Source: Chara braunii (lineage: Eukaryota; Streptophyta; Charophyceae; Charales; Characeae). Taken from it: DNA of 50,052 nucleotides. A model generated the notes under the pieces. That model saw nothing but the letters and a program-made list of their open reading frames with translations, did not search any database and was not told the origin of the DNA. The translations under genes and the position numbers were made by a program. How positions within the stretch are numbered: position 1 is the stretch's first letter; every line of letters starts with the position of its first letter. The DNA lies in contig BFEA01000637.1 in assembly GCA_003427395.1 (NCBI GenBank), positions 35,790 to 85,841 on the forward strand, read 5' to 3'. This document shows, in pieces, positions 9,031 through 19,080 of the stretch.

Positions 9031-10835
9031 ATGTTGAAGCTGTTCAGGAAGCCCTGCAGGGAATGCACAATCATGTGTTATTTGCCACGAACCATGGAGT
9101 ATGGATTTCACATGGCTGATCTTCTGTGTGCTGCAGGGAATGCAACAAACATGACTGTTGAAAATGCCTGGGCCCCCATTGGAGTAATGCGAACAACAAC
9201 AGTTGCCCTTCATGATCAATACAGTAATTTTCTTGACATTCCTGATTCCGAGGCTATCATTCCAGCTGTTGACCAGGTTCACCCAAGTTGGTCAGTCAGT
9301 TGGCTTCAAGCTCGGCCGAAGAGAGGCTTGCATGGACGGTATCTTCTTCCCTTCTTTGGCCTTCTTCCAGGTTGGATCTCATTCCAAGTCAAGTACAAAC
9401 GTATATCAAGCACTGGAAAATTGTCCATTATTGGATGGGGCTGGTTTACTTTGGCTCCGAGTGGCCAGCTGCCACCTGCGCGGTTTCAGCACTCAGCTGC
9501 CGCCTATGGAACTAAGTTGTATGTGCATGGTGGTTTGGGAAATGACAAAGGCTGCCTTCATCAGTTGTGGGCTATTGATTTGTCAGGCAGTCCAGAAGGT
9601 GTCTACAGTCATCGGATAGACTTTCAAGTAAATGCAGAAGATCTCATTGTTCGTCTCCTCATTGATACACAACAACTAATTTCAGTGGGTCTGATGAAGC
9701 CTGGATGTGAAGATGTTCTGTTTTTTAATGGTAAGACTGCTGAGATGCTTCCATACTACATAGTTGGATGCAATACGGTTCGGACATTATTTTACTTGAG
9801 GACTAAGCCATCAACACCAGAAAGGATGACTCGGACAACAGGAGACCCCTCAGCTGAAAGATTTTCAACCGTTGTCATGCGTTTTGGTAACACGGATGCT
9901 GAAATAGGTACCAATGGGAAAGATGTGTTTGAGATTTTTGATAGCTTCGAGGACATACAGAATGCCACAAACGATAAAAGGGCATTGACGAATGAGAATG
10001 CCTTAAGCCAGCAACATATCTCTATAAGTCATGAATGGAAAGCAGTAATTGCCCATGCTGATGCCTCACTGGACCACCCATACAGTAGGTGCAGTAGAAC
10101 TAGCTTTCCAAACTCCGTGATCAGTCCTGTGGACGTCTATATTCCTTGCAAAGGAACAGTAGCTGTTGATGGTCTTGCAAGCCTGGGTGTTGCTGACCTT
10201 CCAAAAGGGCTGGAGGCACATTTAATCCGTGAAATTCAGACTCCTCCAACACACTCTGACACCTTCATTGCTAGGGCATTCCTGTATGATACTAATACTG
10301 GAGTAGCAGAGAATGCACATTTGTTTGGCCTTCAGTCAATAAACTGCCATTCTGTATACATTGGGGTCTCAGTTAATCATTCGAACATGTTCTATGTTCT
10401 GAAAAATAGAGATGGGGAAATTATTTCAACGTCCATTCGAAGGAGAGCAAGCTGGGTTGACCTGGAGATCATGGGGCATGGCACAGACGGCATAAGAATC
10501 CATATCAATGGAACTGAGGTTTATAGAGATGTTGTTTCATTTATGCCAACACATATTATCATCTACACCGGTGCTGGCAGTCACTTAGCATTTTGGGATA
10601 GCATTGCATTCACAAGTGGTTGGCCAACTGGGGATGCACATTTGAAGACAGAAAGTGCTACTGATTCTCTGCTGCTTAAGCGGGAGTCATGGGGAAACAC
10701 AGTTCGCTGGACAAAAGTTCAACAAACTGGCCTACAACCACCATGCCGCTCGGGCCATAGAGCCATTGCAAACACTGGTGGCTTGATCATGTTTGGAGGT
10801 GAATACGGGGAGTTCTTGTCAAGTGATCTATGGAG
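9031..10835 (+). CDS. Kelch-repeat protein with lectin-like middle domain, large exon (partial gene)
   Basis: One frame stays open for 602 codons. Around residues 141-190 lies a kelch blade (PPARFQHSAAAYGTKLYVHG followed by a Leu-Trp-Ala-Ile-Asp strand), and at the end a second one (PPCRSGHRAIANTGGLIMFG, then SSDLW). Residues ~375-525 look like a beta-rich LamG/concanavalin-like domain (SWVDLEIMGHGTDGIRIHIN, then HLAFWDSIAF). Several N-glycosylation sequons (N37, N40 and others) and cysteines fit a secreted or membrane protein; no clear signal peptide or membrane span is seen, so upstream exons probably exist. The stop TGA at 10837-10839 lies inside a good splice donor (AG then GTGAGG at 10836), so I end the exon at 10835, in phase 2. 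The true 5' limit is uncertain: the first ATG is 9031, and an acceptor-like CTGCAG ends at 9136. Function unknown; kelch propellers usually bind proteins or glycans. Confidence 0.72.
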
Positions 10836-11336
10836 GTGAGGAATTATTTCCACATTTCCTCATCGCAATTGTACTGGGAGGCTGTCAACTAGAAAAGAAG
10901 GTTAGGGATTTAACATTTCTGTTTTCATCCACAAAGCAAAGAAAATCTCTGACGAAGCAAGTATGTTGCTATTACTTGCTAATACAAACAGAAATCACAT
11001 TCAGATGTGGCTGGGCTCACCATTCATAAATTTCATCCAACAGACAAGGCAAAGAAAAGTGCTTTGGAGGATCCTTTGATGACATCGCACATGGGAATGT
11101 TGTAGAACGATGAGATTTTGGATGACCACCTTCAAAGGTTACACCCTCTTTTCTGTGATTGTCTGCAGAAACAAACCTTACAGGAAATAGAGGCAAGGGC
11201 TACTTTACTAATCTTTATTCTCCTTTGCTGCCCTCTTAAAACCCTCCAGCAACCTGTGGAGGGGCTTGGACATCACTATCAGTTACGCTTCACATGAGCG
11301 CCCATGTGATGCACGTGCGGAGGGCACGTGCGGAAG

Positions 11337-11340
<4 letters not shown>

Positions 11341-11411
<71 letters not shown>
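11341..11411. repeat. (GA)n microsatellite
   Basis: About 35 uninterrupted GA units. The Ser/Leu-rich minus-strand frames over it are repeat translations. Confidence 0.97.
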
Positions 11412-11416
<5 letters not shown>

Positions 11417-11449
11417 GGACACACATGAGAAGCAGCAGCTGAATGAAGG

Positions 11450-13085
11450 TCCGGTCCGAATGAATGAACGAATGAAGAATGAATGAACCAACCTCCCGAC
11501 CTGGGCCTAGGCCGAAGTGATATACCGGCCTAGGTCCAGGTAGGGGAACAACCTGGTACCGGACCAGGGTCAGGTCGATGGCCTGAAACTGGTCCGGTCT
11601 CACCACCGGGCCGTAGGGGTACCGCTACACGATCCTCAGACCTGTGAATGGATCAAGCGATCCATCAAACACGCTATCCGCTGAAATAGCGGAAACCCAA
11701 AAGGAAGGGCAAAGGAAACAATCCTAGACGCAGAGCAAGCTCCATGCAGGAAAAGAGATGCAATGCAGACTAAGCCTCAAGCCTAATGTTACATGCTGCA
11801 CCTGCAACAGGCTGCACGGTCCATTTCCAGGCCCGTGACGTTTTCAGGCCAAAAGCCTGAAAACAAGGGCCTACAGGTCCTGTGTCGTTTCAGCCTGAAA
11901 GCCTGAACACAAGCGCCTACAGGCCCTGTGTCGTTTCAGGCTAAATCAGGGCCTTTCCGGATCGGAGTGTTTTCAGCCTGAAACTGAGGGCCATTTCCGG
12001 GCCCTCATCAGTTCGACCTACCCTGAAACTCAGGCAACAAACCAGGGTTTTAGCACAGGCCATTCAAGACAACCCCTGGTTGAGCTTCAACGCCAGGGTC
12101 TGGCACGTTTCGGCATCGGCAAGAGCAGCCTCCTGGACGGGCCAGCACTATATAAGACCGGCCCGCCCTGCAGGCAGGCAGGTAGTTCCTAGGTACTTCC
12201 CAGGCACTTCACGTGCAGTTCAGGAGGCAGGAGGTAGTCTTCAGTATTCAGCAGCAGCACTCTGGAGGAGTGCTGCAGGAGTAGTAGTAGCGTTAGCAGT
12301 AGTCTTCAACGCTGGGCGCTAGTAGCGTTAGCTGTAGTCTTCAGCGCTGGGCGCCATAGCAGCTAGAGTAGTACTATAGAGAGAGAGATTGGGCGGAGGC
12401 CAGAGAGACTTACCTGCAGCGCCATCTCTCCAGCTTCACCTTCGAGGTACCTGCAGCACAGCGCCACCTTCACAGGTTAGTACCTGGCACATGAGAGAGA
12501 GAGAGAGTTCTTCTTCTTCCTCTTCTCAGTCCACCATCTCCTTCTCACCCTCTCGCTATCTGACTTCACTGCATCAGCAGACTATGAGAGAGAGGGAGAG
12601 AGCTTGGTGACATTTGGATCCAGACTCGACATTGGACTTCAGACATTTTGACGAGGGATTATTTGGGATTTGTAATGAGACTTGGGGTTGATGACTTTCC
12701 CATCTCTCCCCTCCTCTTCTCTGCCTGATCCCCTCCTCTTCGTCTGTGCATGATCTGGACCTGGCGCCTTCTTCCTGTGTACAACGCCAGGCCCCTTCAC
12801 ACATGTGATGAGAATGATGTATGTGGGGTCTGCGTTGAAACGTTGATTGGGCTAGTCATTAGTAGCACCCGGTTCGCTATCTTGTACTACGTGAAAGAGG
12901 TCAGTCCCGGTCAGGTCAGGACTTGTATCTAAATCTTCCACTGTGCTATAAACACCATTTTGTATGTATCAGGATGCACACTGCTTGTTGAGATTCTACT
13001 TGCACTGCATTGTCCATTAAGTCCTCTTCATCACATTGCGGATCCTTGGTTTATATATACATCGCCCAACTGGGCATGTAACAGT
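11450..13085 (+). mobile_element. LTR-like unit with TATA box and PBS-like end
   Basis: GC-rich segment with features of a long terminal repeat in plus orientation: hairpin-forming TTTTCAGGC/GCCTGAAAA motifs, a 46-bp tandem duplication (11856 and 11902), a TATA box (CTATATAAG, near 12148), and a 35-bp duplication (AGTAGCGTTAGC at 12286 and 12321). It ends TGTAACA, two bases before TGGTATCGGAACA (13086), which resembles the primer-binding site complementary to initiator Met tRNA (usually TGGTATCAGAGC). No gag or pol follows in this orientation, so it is a solo or truncated element. The left boundary is a guess. Confidence 0.5.
12148..12156 (+). promoter_or_regulatory. TATA box of LTR-like unit
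   Basis: CTATATAAG in a GC-rich context (GGGCCAGCA before, ACCGGCCC after). Similar placements occur at 48.3 kb (ACTATAAAAGC) and, in minus orientation, near 31.87 kb. Confidence 0.5.
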
Positions 13086-13099
13086 TGGTATCGGAACAC
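13086..13099 (+). other. Candidate retrotransposon primer-binding site
   Basis: TGGTATCGGAACAC follows an LTR-type end (TGTAACAGT). It agrees with the plant initiator-Met tRNA PBS at about 10 of 12 positions. Confidence 0.45.
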
Positions 13100-13181
13100 C
13101 GCACGTGAATGAGGACAACCTGGTCTGACCCGTGTGCGGGGACTAGGTAGCTGATTAGTCTTGATTGATTGATTAGAGCAC

Positions 13182-13294
13182 ACTACCGTCTTCACCCGAA
13201 TAGAACGCCCGGTCAATATAGCCGTATTTGGTGCAATTTTCAGTCCCGATACGACTATAATGACCGGGCGTTCTATTCGGGTGAAGACGGTAGT
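13182..13294. mobile_element. 113-bp foldback MITE with perfect 34-bp arms
   Basis: The left arm (13182-13215, starting ACTACCGTCTTCACCCGAAT) is the exact reverse complement of the right arm (13261-13294, ending GGGTGAAGACGGTAGT). The 45-bp centre continues the pairing (ATATAGCCGTAT against ATACGACTATA), so nearly the whole unit folds into one hairpin. No transposase is present. A clear target-site duplication is not evident. The perfect arms suggest recent insertion or gene conversion. Confidence 0.85.
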
Positions 13295-13587
13295 TAGCCC
13301 CCAAAATCACGATTTTGACCTCACTGCCGAAAATCAATTTTTTTTTTTTTTCCTGGATTTTGTTTTCTCGCTGTTTCTGTTGTGGAAAATCACAATAGTG
13401 CAACATCTGAAATTTCCGTTTTCGTCTTTCTTCTGAAAATTCGAAATTTCGTTGTTAGAAAATCCGGAATATCTTTTTTTGAAATTTTTGATTTCCGTTT
13501 GCAATTTCCCGTTATTTGGAAGTTTGGAATATTTTTTTTCCGAAACCCGTTTTTTTTTCAAAGCGGTACGGGAAATTCCTCTTGCAG

Positions 13588-13949
13588 TAGCATTTTTCAA
13601 ACTGCGAATACTCTCATCTGCAAGGAAAATAAGCAACAGCAAGATGACAAATCCAGATTACACCATCACATAAAAAGCCAGATAGTCACACTGTGTCCAG
13701 AGAGCAGCATTGCACCAATATTACGCCAATGGAGGTTCGTAGTACTGAAAACCAATGTCATGGAGAGCTTCCTCTCTCCTTCAGCAACACAAGAGTCCAG
13801 TCCCTTCACACTCCTACTTGGCGCTCAGCGCCCAGCCTACTCCTACACAGCTACGATCAGCCTAATAATAGACAATGCAACTGTTGACATCAGCGGCAAC
13901 CCGAAGTACTTGAAGATGTCGCCCATATGCAGACCATCACCAATACAAG
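13588..13949 (+). CDS. Candidate downstream exon of the kelch gene
   Basis: The acceptor CTCTTGCAG ends at 13587 and a textbook donor AAG/GTAAGTG lies at 13949/13950. Entering in phase 2, as the upstream exon at 9031-10835 requires, gives 120 open codons starting SIFQTANTLICKENK. Joined after SSDLW this yields a DLW-S-[IF]-F-like continuation typical of kelch blade ends. Later residues (YSYTATISLIIDNATVDISG) are beta-strand-like with a sequon. The continuous open frame at 13382-14389 that covers this stretch starts in low-complexity T-rich DNA and ends in retrotransposon LTR, so the exon model is more plausible than a 335-codon gene. Exon status is inference from splice sites and phase. Confidence 0.42.
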
Positions 13950-14139
13950 GTAAGTGCCCTCACATCATCATCATCATCATCCTTCGCCCTTCCTTGACTT
14001 ACACCCACACCTGTCCTCTCTTACACCCGAAGACCACCCCTGCGCCTCACTGTAGTCCAAGCCCACCAGCTATGGTGGTTGGGCTATGGCACTGCCCTCA
14101 GCAGCGCCCTTCTTCCCTGCACGACCGCACGTGCTGCAC

Positions 14140-14590
14140 CTCGCCTCTCAGCGCCAGCCAGCAGCCGCGAACCTTTGCTCCAGCAGCGCTGCCGCTAGCA
14201 TGCGAGTGCCTGAATGAGGCTGCCAGGGGAGAGCTCTTTCCTTTATGGAAAGAGCCGGCCTGCTCGTGCAGCCTGGCTGGACTGGCCTGGGCCCAGAAGC
14301 TTCCGGAAGGCCCCAGGAGGCTGCCCGGATGCAGCAGCTACTGGGCTGCTGGGCCTTGTTCAGTTGGGCGCCCAACTGTCTCTGTATGAGGCTGCGAATC
14401 ACGCCCAGGGCCTGCATTCCTTGGAAAGGCCCGGAAGGCCGTGGAAATGTCTGTGTAGCATGGCCTGAGCGCGTCGCAACTGCCTGGACCCCAAATATGA
14501 AATTGACAGTCGAGGGCCTCCGGTGATTTGTTAGGCCCGCCTTCACTTAGGGCGGGCACCTCCGTCTTCACTTAGGGCGGGCAATGTTGC
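14140..14590 (-). mobile_element. Probable 3' LTR portion of element 1
   Basis: GC-rich sequence immediately beyond the chromodomain end of element 1, with a duplicated CTTCACTTAGGGCGGGC (14548 and 14567) and homology to 6966-7400. The length and exact ends are uncertain. It lies downstream of the donor at 13950, i.e. within the proposed next intron of the kelch gene. Confidence 0.45.
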
Positions 14591-14672
14591 ATACAGGGCC
14601 CCATAGGCCTGCCGAGGACCCAGATCCTTGCATTCCCTCGTCCTTTACTTCGTAGGTCCTCTGAGAAGTCTC

Positions 14673-15425
14673 TTATTCTGCAGGCATTTTTCCTTTGAGT
14701 GATCCTTCATAGCCTTCAATCACTTGAGGTGCTGTTCTCATGAGTTCTTCTCGTGTGAACCACCGGTCTTCTTTAGGATCCAGATGATGTCTGAAGCTCA
14801 CACGATACTGCATTCTCGGTTTAGGAGGTCGCCCTCTGCCTGATGGTCGAGGAACAGGCATCACTCGATGCTCGACGATCTGGTCAATGTCCACTTCGCC
14901 ATCCATGGTTGGGGGCAGCATTGATCTTCTGGAAGGGAACTGCTCAGTAGCAGCGAAGGGTGCTATCTTAGAGGCATGGAACACAGGGTAGGTACGCAAG
15001 TGAGGTGGCATGCGGATTACATATGAAGGACCGTCTGGTTGATCTCCTACAATGTCTAAGATCTCCCAGGGCCCAAAGTACTGTGGCATTAGCTTGCGAG
15101 ATATGCCTAACTCCTGCCCAAGCTCAGCGGACTTGATCCAGACTCTCTCGCCTACCTGAAAGTTAGAAGGCCGTCTGTGCTTATTCTCAGATTCAATCAT
15201 TGCTTCATGAGATTTCCTGATATGTTCAACGGCCTGCTGCAGCATCTGTTCATACTTGACAGCAAACTCTATGCTGCCGGGTGCTGCAGTGGGTTCTCTT
15301 TCTGGTAACAGAAAGTCAAGGGCGGTTCGCGACTTCCAACCAAGATGCAGTTGGTTGGGAGTCATGCCTGTAGTACTATGCACAACGTTGTTGTACAGGC
15401 TGGCAACGAGAGGTAGTTTCTCGTC
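14673..15425 (-). pseudogene. Element 1 integrase C-terminus and chromodomain
   Basis: The frame continues from the integrase core after a single TAG (15426-15428). It includes GMTPNQLHLGWKSRTALDFL (end of the catalytic domain), a coiled linker, the GPY/F-type region (LMPQYFGPWEILDIVG, then the PVFHASK motif) and a C-terminal chromodomain (DIDQIVEHRVM, then MQYRVSFRHH and EDRWFTREEL). The aromatic and EDRW residues of the chromovirus chromodomain are present. Family role: the chromodomain directs integration to marked chromatin. This is the best preserved part of the element, and the frame ends normally at 14673. Confidence 0.85.
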
Positions 15426-15845
15426 CTAGTCGTCCTGACTCGGCTTGATATAGTGCCTAAGCAGTTGTTGTACTACTCGGTTCATTTGTTCCGCTTGACC
15501 ATTTGACTCAGGATGATTTCCTGAAGTCATTTGGAGTTTTGTGCCCATTTGTTCAGTAGTAGACTGCCACAGTTCGCTCATGAATCTGACATCCCTATCA
15601 CTAACAATAGACGTAGGTACACCAAAATCCCTTACCCAGTTATCCATGAAGAGTTTGATGACAAAGTCAGTTTTAGCAGTTTCAGGCATAGCGATTAGTC
15701 TTGCATACTTAGTAAAGCGATTCACTATAACAAAGATGTGTCTTTTTCCAGTCCTGCTGGTCACCAGTGTAACCATGAAATCCATAGACACACTTTGGCC
15801 TGGTCCTTCAGGGATCGGCAAGGGCTTGATCAGCCCAAGCGAAGC
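15426..15845 (-). pseudogene. Element 1 integrase catalytic core
   Basis: A DDE-type rve core is visible: first Asp in SMDFMV, second in IVSDRDVRF, Glu in HPESNGQAEQMNR. All three catalytic residues survive. The fragment is bounded by in-frame TAG codons at both ends (15846-15848 and 15426-15428). The first sits between the zinc-binding domain and LGLIKPLPIP; the second replaces the residue that is normally Trp before DEKLP. Family role: strand transfer of the cDNA into host DNA. Confidence 0.88.
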
Positions 15846-16115
15846 CTAAGTCCTTGGTTTGTCCCTTTGGCAAACCTGGCAGGTTTCAACATAGCGTTTC
15901 GCATCTTCCATCATAGAGGGCCACCAGAATCTCTGCACTAAGTTCGTTGATGTCTTCCTATAGCCAAAAGGACCAGTTGCATCATGACATTCTCCTAAAA
16001 ATAAACTACATAAAGACTCGTTATTAGCTACACATAATCTTTTATTCCCTGCCTTCTCAAGGAACAGCAAGCCATCTATCATCGTAAATTCGTCCAAAGA
16101 CTTTTTATCCTTGGC
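15846..16115 (-). pseudogene. Element 1 integrase zinc-binding domain
   Basis: Integrase H2C2 region: GECHDATGPFGYRKT, FWWPSMMEDAKRYV, then CQVCQRDK. The second His of the usual HxxxGHxG pattern is Pro here (GPFG), so metal binding is probably lost. The two Cys remain. An in-frame TAA (16116-16118) precedes the domain. Confidence 0.82.
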
Positions 16116-16358
16116 TTAGAATCTACGGATGATCTCATACATAACTGGGTCTCCGTGATAGGCTTCCACCAGCGATTGAGTGAGTTCGTCAGATATGCCA
16201 AACTCAGTGACTAGCGCGCCCAGATAATCTGCCCTTCTTGATAGCGCATCAGCCATTTTGTTGTACGTACCCTTGATAGGATCAAGTTGATAGTCACACA
16301 TGTCTATCACTTGAATCCATCTCTTGAGTGCGTCCGACAACACAGGCTGTGTCTTAAT
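16116..16358 (-). pseudogene. Element 1 RNase H end and linker
   Basis: DALKRWIQVIDMCDYQLDPI followed by KMADALSRR is the conserved end of Ty3 RNase H (the Asp of the DALSR motif is retained), then a linker up to EIIRRF. It is in frame with the preceding and following pieces but separated by TAG (16359-16361) and TAA (16116-16118). Confidence 0.82.
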
Positions 16359-17035
16359 CTAGCGCAAAATCTCATGGTCAGACCTCACATAGAAGAATCT
16401 TCCTAGGAGGTAATGTCTCCAATGAACTAGCGTTCTGTACAGGGCGTAGAGCTCTCTCTCATAAGTGGACTTAGCTAACTTTTGAGAAGGCATCTTTTTA
16501 CTCATGTACTCGACCGGTCTCAACTTTGGCCCCTCCTGTTGCGCAAGGATCGCGCTTATGCCATATTGGTTGGCGTCTGTGGTCACAACAAATGGCTTGT
16601 CAGGATCAGGAAGTTTGAGAACTTCATAGTGTGTTAGAGCATACTTCAATTTCTTGAAGCTTGCCTCACACTCTTCAGTCCACTCCCAAGGGGTGTCAAG
16701 TCGAGTTAGATCTGCTAATGGGGAAGCTATAGTACTATAGTTCTTCACAAACGGACGATAGTAGCCCGTCATCCCCAAAAACGATCTGACCTTAGTAACG
16801 GTCTGAGGTCTAGGCCAGTCACGTATGCTGGCCACCTTTGCATCTTCCTGCCTCAACCCATCTGCTGAAATTTCATGACCCAGATACAAGATCTTGGTGC
16901 GACCGAACTCGCATTTCTCCAAGTTAATCTTGTACTGGTGCTGTCTTAGGAGACCTAACACTGTATTCAAGTGCTCAGCGTGCTCCTCTGCAGTCTTACT
17001 AAAGATAAGGATATCGTCGAGGTACACGACGATAA
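16359..17035 (-). pseudogene. Element 1 RT C-terminal half and RNase H
   Basis: It begins at the RT catalytic motif ([12 protein letters not shown]) and continues with the primer grip/thumb (NLEKCEFG, YLGHEIS, FLGMTGYYRPFVKNYS) and RNase H (FVVTTDANQYGISAIL, YERELYALYRTLVHWRHYLL, then VRSDHEILR). The RNase H Asp and Glu are present. It is joined out of frame to the upstream RT half: about ten bases appear to be missing between NRIF and KFIVVYLDD. It ends at TAG 16359-16361. Confidence 0.88.
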
Positions 17036-17310
17036 ACTTGAAAGATCCGGTTCATTGCGTGCTGGAACGTCCTAGGTGCATTGCATAGGCCAAAGGGCAT
17101 CACCACAAACTCGTACAGACCATACCTGGTCTGAAAAGCGGTTTTGTGTTGGTCCTCAGGTCTAATGGCAATTTGATGGTATCCGGACTTTAAATCTATC
17201 TTAGTAAAGTACCGGCATCCCTGCACTCTATCCAATAGGTCGTCGATGCGGGGTAGGGGCTCTGCGTTCTTCACAGTGATGGCATTGAGACTCCTATAGT
17301 CAATGCACAT
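16999..17310 (-). pseudogene. Element 1 RT palm N-terminal half
   Basis: [33 protein letters not shown] (first catalytic Asp) and [15 protein letters not shown] are classic Ty3 RT motifs. The frame is lost after NRIF, just before YLDD. Upstream, the link to the protease frame is interrupted by the inverted duplication at 17275-17414. Confidence 0.88.
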
Positions 17311-17414
17311 CCTCAGAGTTCCCTCTTTTTCTTAGGTACAAATAATACTGGAGACCCATAAGAAGGGAGGTACCCTGAGGATGTGCATTGACTATAGGGG
17401 TCTCAATGCCATGG
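17275..17414. repeat. Inverted duplication inside element 1 pol
   Basis: A 39-bp block 17275-17313 (GATGGCATTGAGACTCCTAT onward to CATCCTCAG) recurs inverted at 17372-17414 with few differences, and the flanking stretch GGGAGGTACC also occurs in both orientations. It falls between the VPKK and [10 protein letters not shown] motifs and adds about 100 bp of non-family sequence that breaks the frame. Confidence 0.8.
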
Positions 17415-18528
17415 TACCTCCCTTCTTAGGTACGAATAGCACTGGAGCGTCGTAAGGGGAGGTACTAGGCCGTATCCATCCCTTCTCTGTGAGCTCCTTG
17501 AGCTGGCGGCGAAGCTCATCTAACTCCGCGGGGGACATCCTATAGATTCGTCCTCTAGGCACCTTGCTACCTGGGACAACCTCTATCGCATGTACAACCT
17601 CCCTTTCCACCACACCTGTGGGCTCCTCAAAAAGGTCTGAATATTGTGCAACGACTCTTTCTATCTCTGGGGGTGATTTAACGGCCTCCCCATTCTCAGA
17701 GACGAAGACTAGATACATGCCCTCCTCTCGATTCTGCTTATAGTAGTTATAGAAGGATGAAGCGCACATACACCCGTAGTTTTCTATTAGACTGCTAGCT
17801 TTATACTTTTGCAATCTAGCAGTTCTACCATTGGGCAATTTGTGGATCAACACCTTTCTATCCCAGTCAAACTGAGGTTGCGAGACTTCGAGGTAGTACA
17901 TGCCTAGTAGCATATCGAATGGTAGTTCGTCGCTCACCAGGAAGGAGATTTTGTGGATCACTTCCCCTCCTCCATAGGAGAAGGTGCAGGCTACGTCCTT
18001 GACATAGTCTTTGAAAACCATTTGGTGCTTGTTGGCTAGCGTAGAAGCTACAGTTCTGCTAAGCCGCTGCACTTGGTCCCCTAAGCGCAGTCTATCCACA
18101 CAAGCACGACTGATGAAATTTCGTGTAGAGCCTATGTCTGCGAAGGCGCCAACCTTGCAGCCACCTACATCTACTTCTACCACGAAATATTCACCCTTTG
18201 GACCTCTACTGATCATCGCCCAAGAGTCCCTGGGGTCCTTCCCTGACCACTCAGTCTCTAACTCTTCTAGGGCCTCAGACACATCTCTCGAACAGAGCGT
18301 CGGTGGGTCTGAATGTGTCTGCGGGGCGATGTGTGGGTCTCTAGCCTTGGCCAACGCCTGAAGTGGGAAAGGCAACGTTACCACTTCAGCGCGAGTAAGA
18401 GCGGCTAATACTCCTACTGGCCCGAGGTGTTTCCCTGCGAAGTGCTCGCAGAAGCACCGCCAGAGTTCGTAGATAGTCCCACCACCGTTGGTAAGGCTAC
18501 CCTTGTCAAGACTTTCTTGCCTCGACAC
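17392..18528 (-). pseudogene. Element 1 protease and RT N-terminus
   Basis: An aspartic protease is seen at about residues 125-230: GAFADIGSTRNFIS at the active-site position (usual D-S/T-G is here D-I-G, so the Ser/Thr is lost) and DMLLGMYYLEVSQPQFDW, the partner strand. Then come the linker and RT start: [39 protein letters not shown]. The frame ends in the inverted duplication. Family role: polyprotein cleavage. The altered DIG triad suggests an inactive protease. Confidence 0.82.
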
Positions 18529-18941
18529 ATTCTAGACGTGTGGCCATAATTGCCACAGTTCAGGCACGTGCCCCTAGCAACTCTGTCTCTCCACACCTCG
18601 TACTCTAAACCAAGCTTCACCCAGGCAGGTGTGCCTTGGTCGCCCTGACCCGTGGACCATACTACCTTCTTCTTCCCGGTCCCCCTAACCTTTTCCTTGA
18701 TAGGTGCCATGACTCCCCCATCTGAAGTCTCGCTGGCCCCATCTTGCTCTGTCACCTCCCCAAGATCTGGGAAATCGTCAATCTCCGTTGTTTGACCATC
18801 GTGGTCAACAAACATCAACTGACCCTTCTTCTTCCAATCATGGGGGAGTCTCTTCCTACCATCATGTGAAACCTGATGCGCAGATCCCAGCTTTGCCTCT
18901 ATGTCTACTTGATAACCGCGTTGAGTACTGCTCACTGACAA
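18414..18941 (-). pseudogene. Element 1 gag zinc-knuckle segment
   Basis: Contains one CCHC knuckle, CLNCGNYGHTSRMC (C-x2-C-x4-H-x4-C), typical of nucleocapsid, preceded by an acidic/Gly-rich stretch and followed by a Ser/Gly-rich tail. It overlaps the protease frame (17392-18528) in a different reading frame, suggesting a frameshift between gag and pol, either programmed or by decay. The N-terminal gag is not recognisable. Confidence 0.72.
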
Positions 18942-19080
18942 CAGAGCTGAGTATGACTCACTGATAACAGCGCTGAGTACTGCTCACTGATAACAGCGCT
19001 GAGTACTGCTCACTGATAACAGCGCTGAGTACTGCTGACCGAGTACTACTCACTGATAACAGCGCCGAGTGTTTCTGACT
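18905..19080. repeat. 26-bp tandem repeat in element 1 gag region
   Basis: Unit CTGATAACAGCGCTGAGTAC + TGCTCA, about six copies of which the central three are near-identical and the outer ones diverged. 26 is not a multiple of 3, so each copy shifts the reading frame; the Ser/Val/Leu-rich frame here is a repeat translation. Confidence 0.88.

Larger units (their letters stand above)
10836..13587 (+). other. Proposed intron of the kelch gene, filled with repeats
   Basis: Donor GTGAGG at 10836 and acceptor CTCTTGCAG ending 13587, preceded by a T-rich stretch. It holds a (GA)n tract, LTR-like DNA with a TATA box and a primer-binding-site-like sequence, and a 113-bp foldback element. Joining the exons keeps the frame open. 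The alternative is that the gene is truncated and the donor is fortuitous. Confidence 0.45.

Noticed and set aside
9277-9370. Small intron (GTTCACC to TTCTTCCAG) inside the kelch exon
   Set aside because: Its length of 94 nt would shift the frame away from the kelch blade that follows; the unspliced frame stays open.
13382-14389. 335-codon plus-strand open frame as one gene
   Set aside because: It starts in T-rich low-complexity DNA, includes a His/Ile repeat and ends inside LTR-like sequence homologous to 7 kb. Only the part 13588-13949 has exon-like borders.
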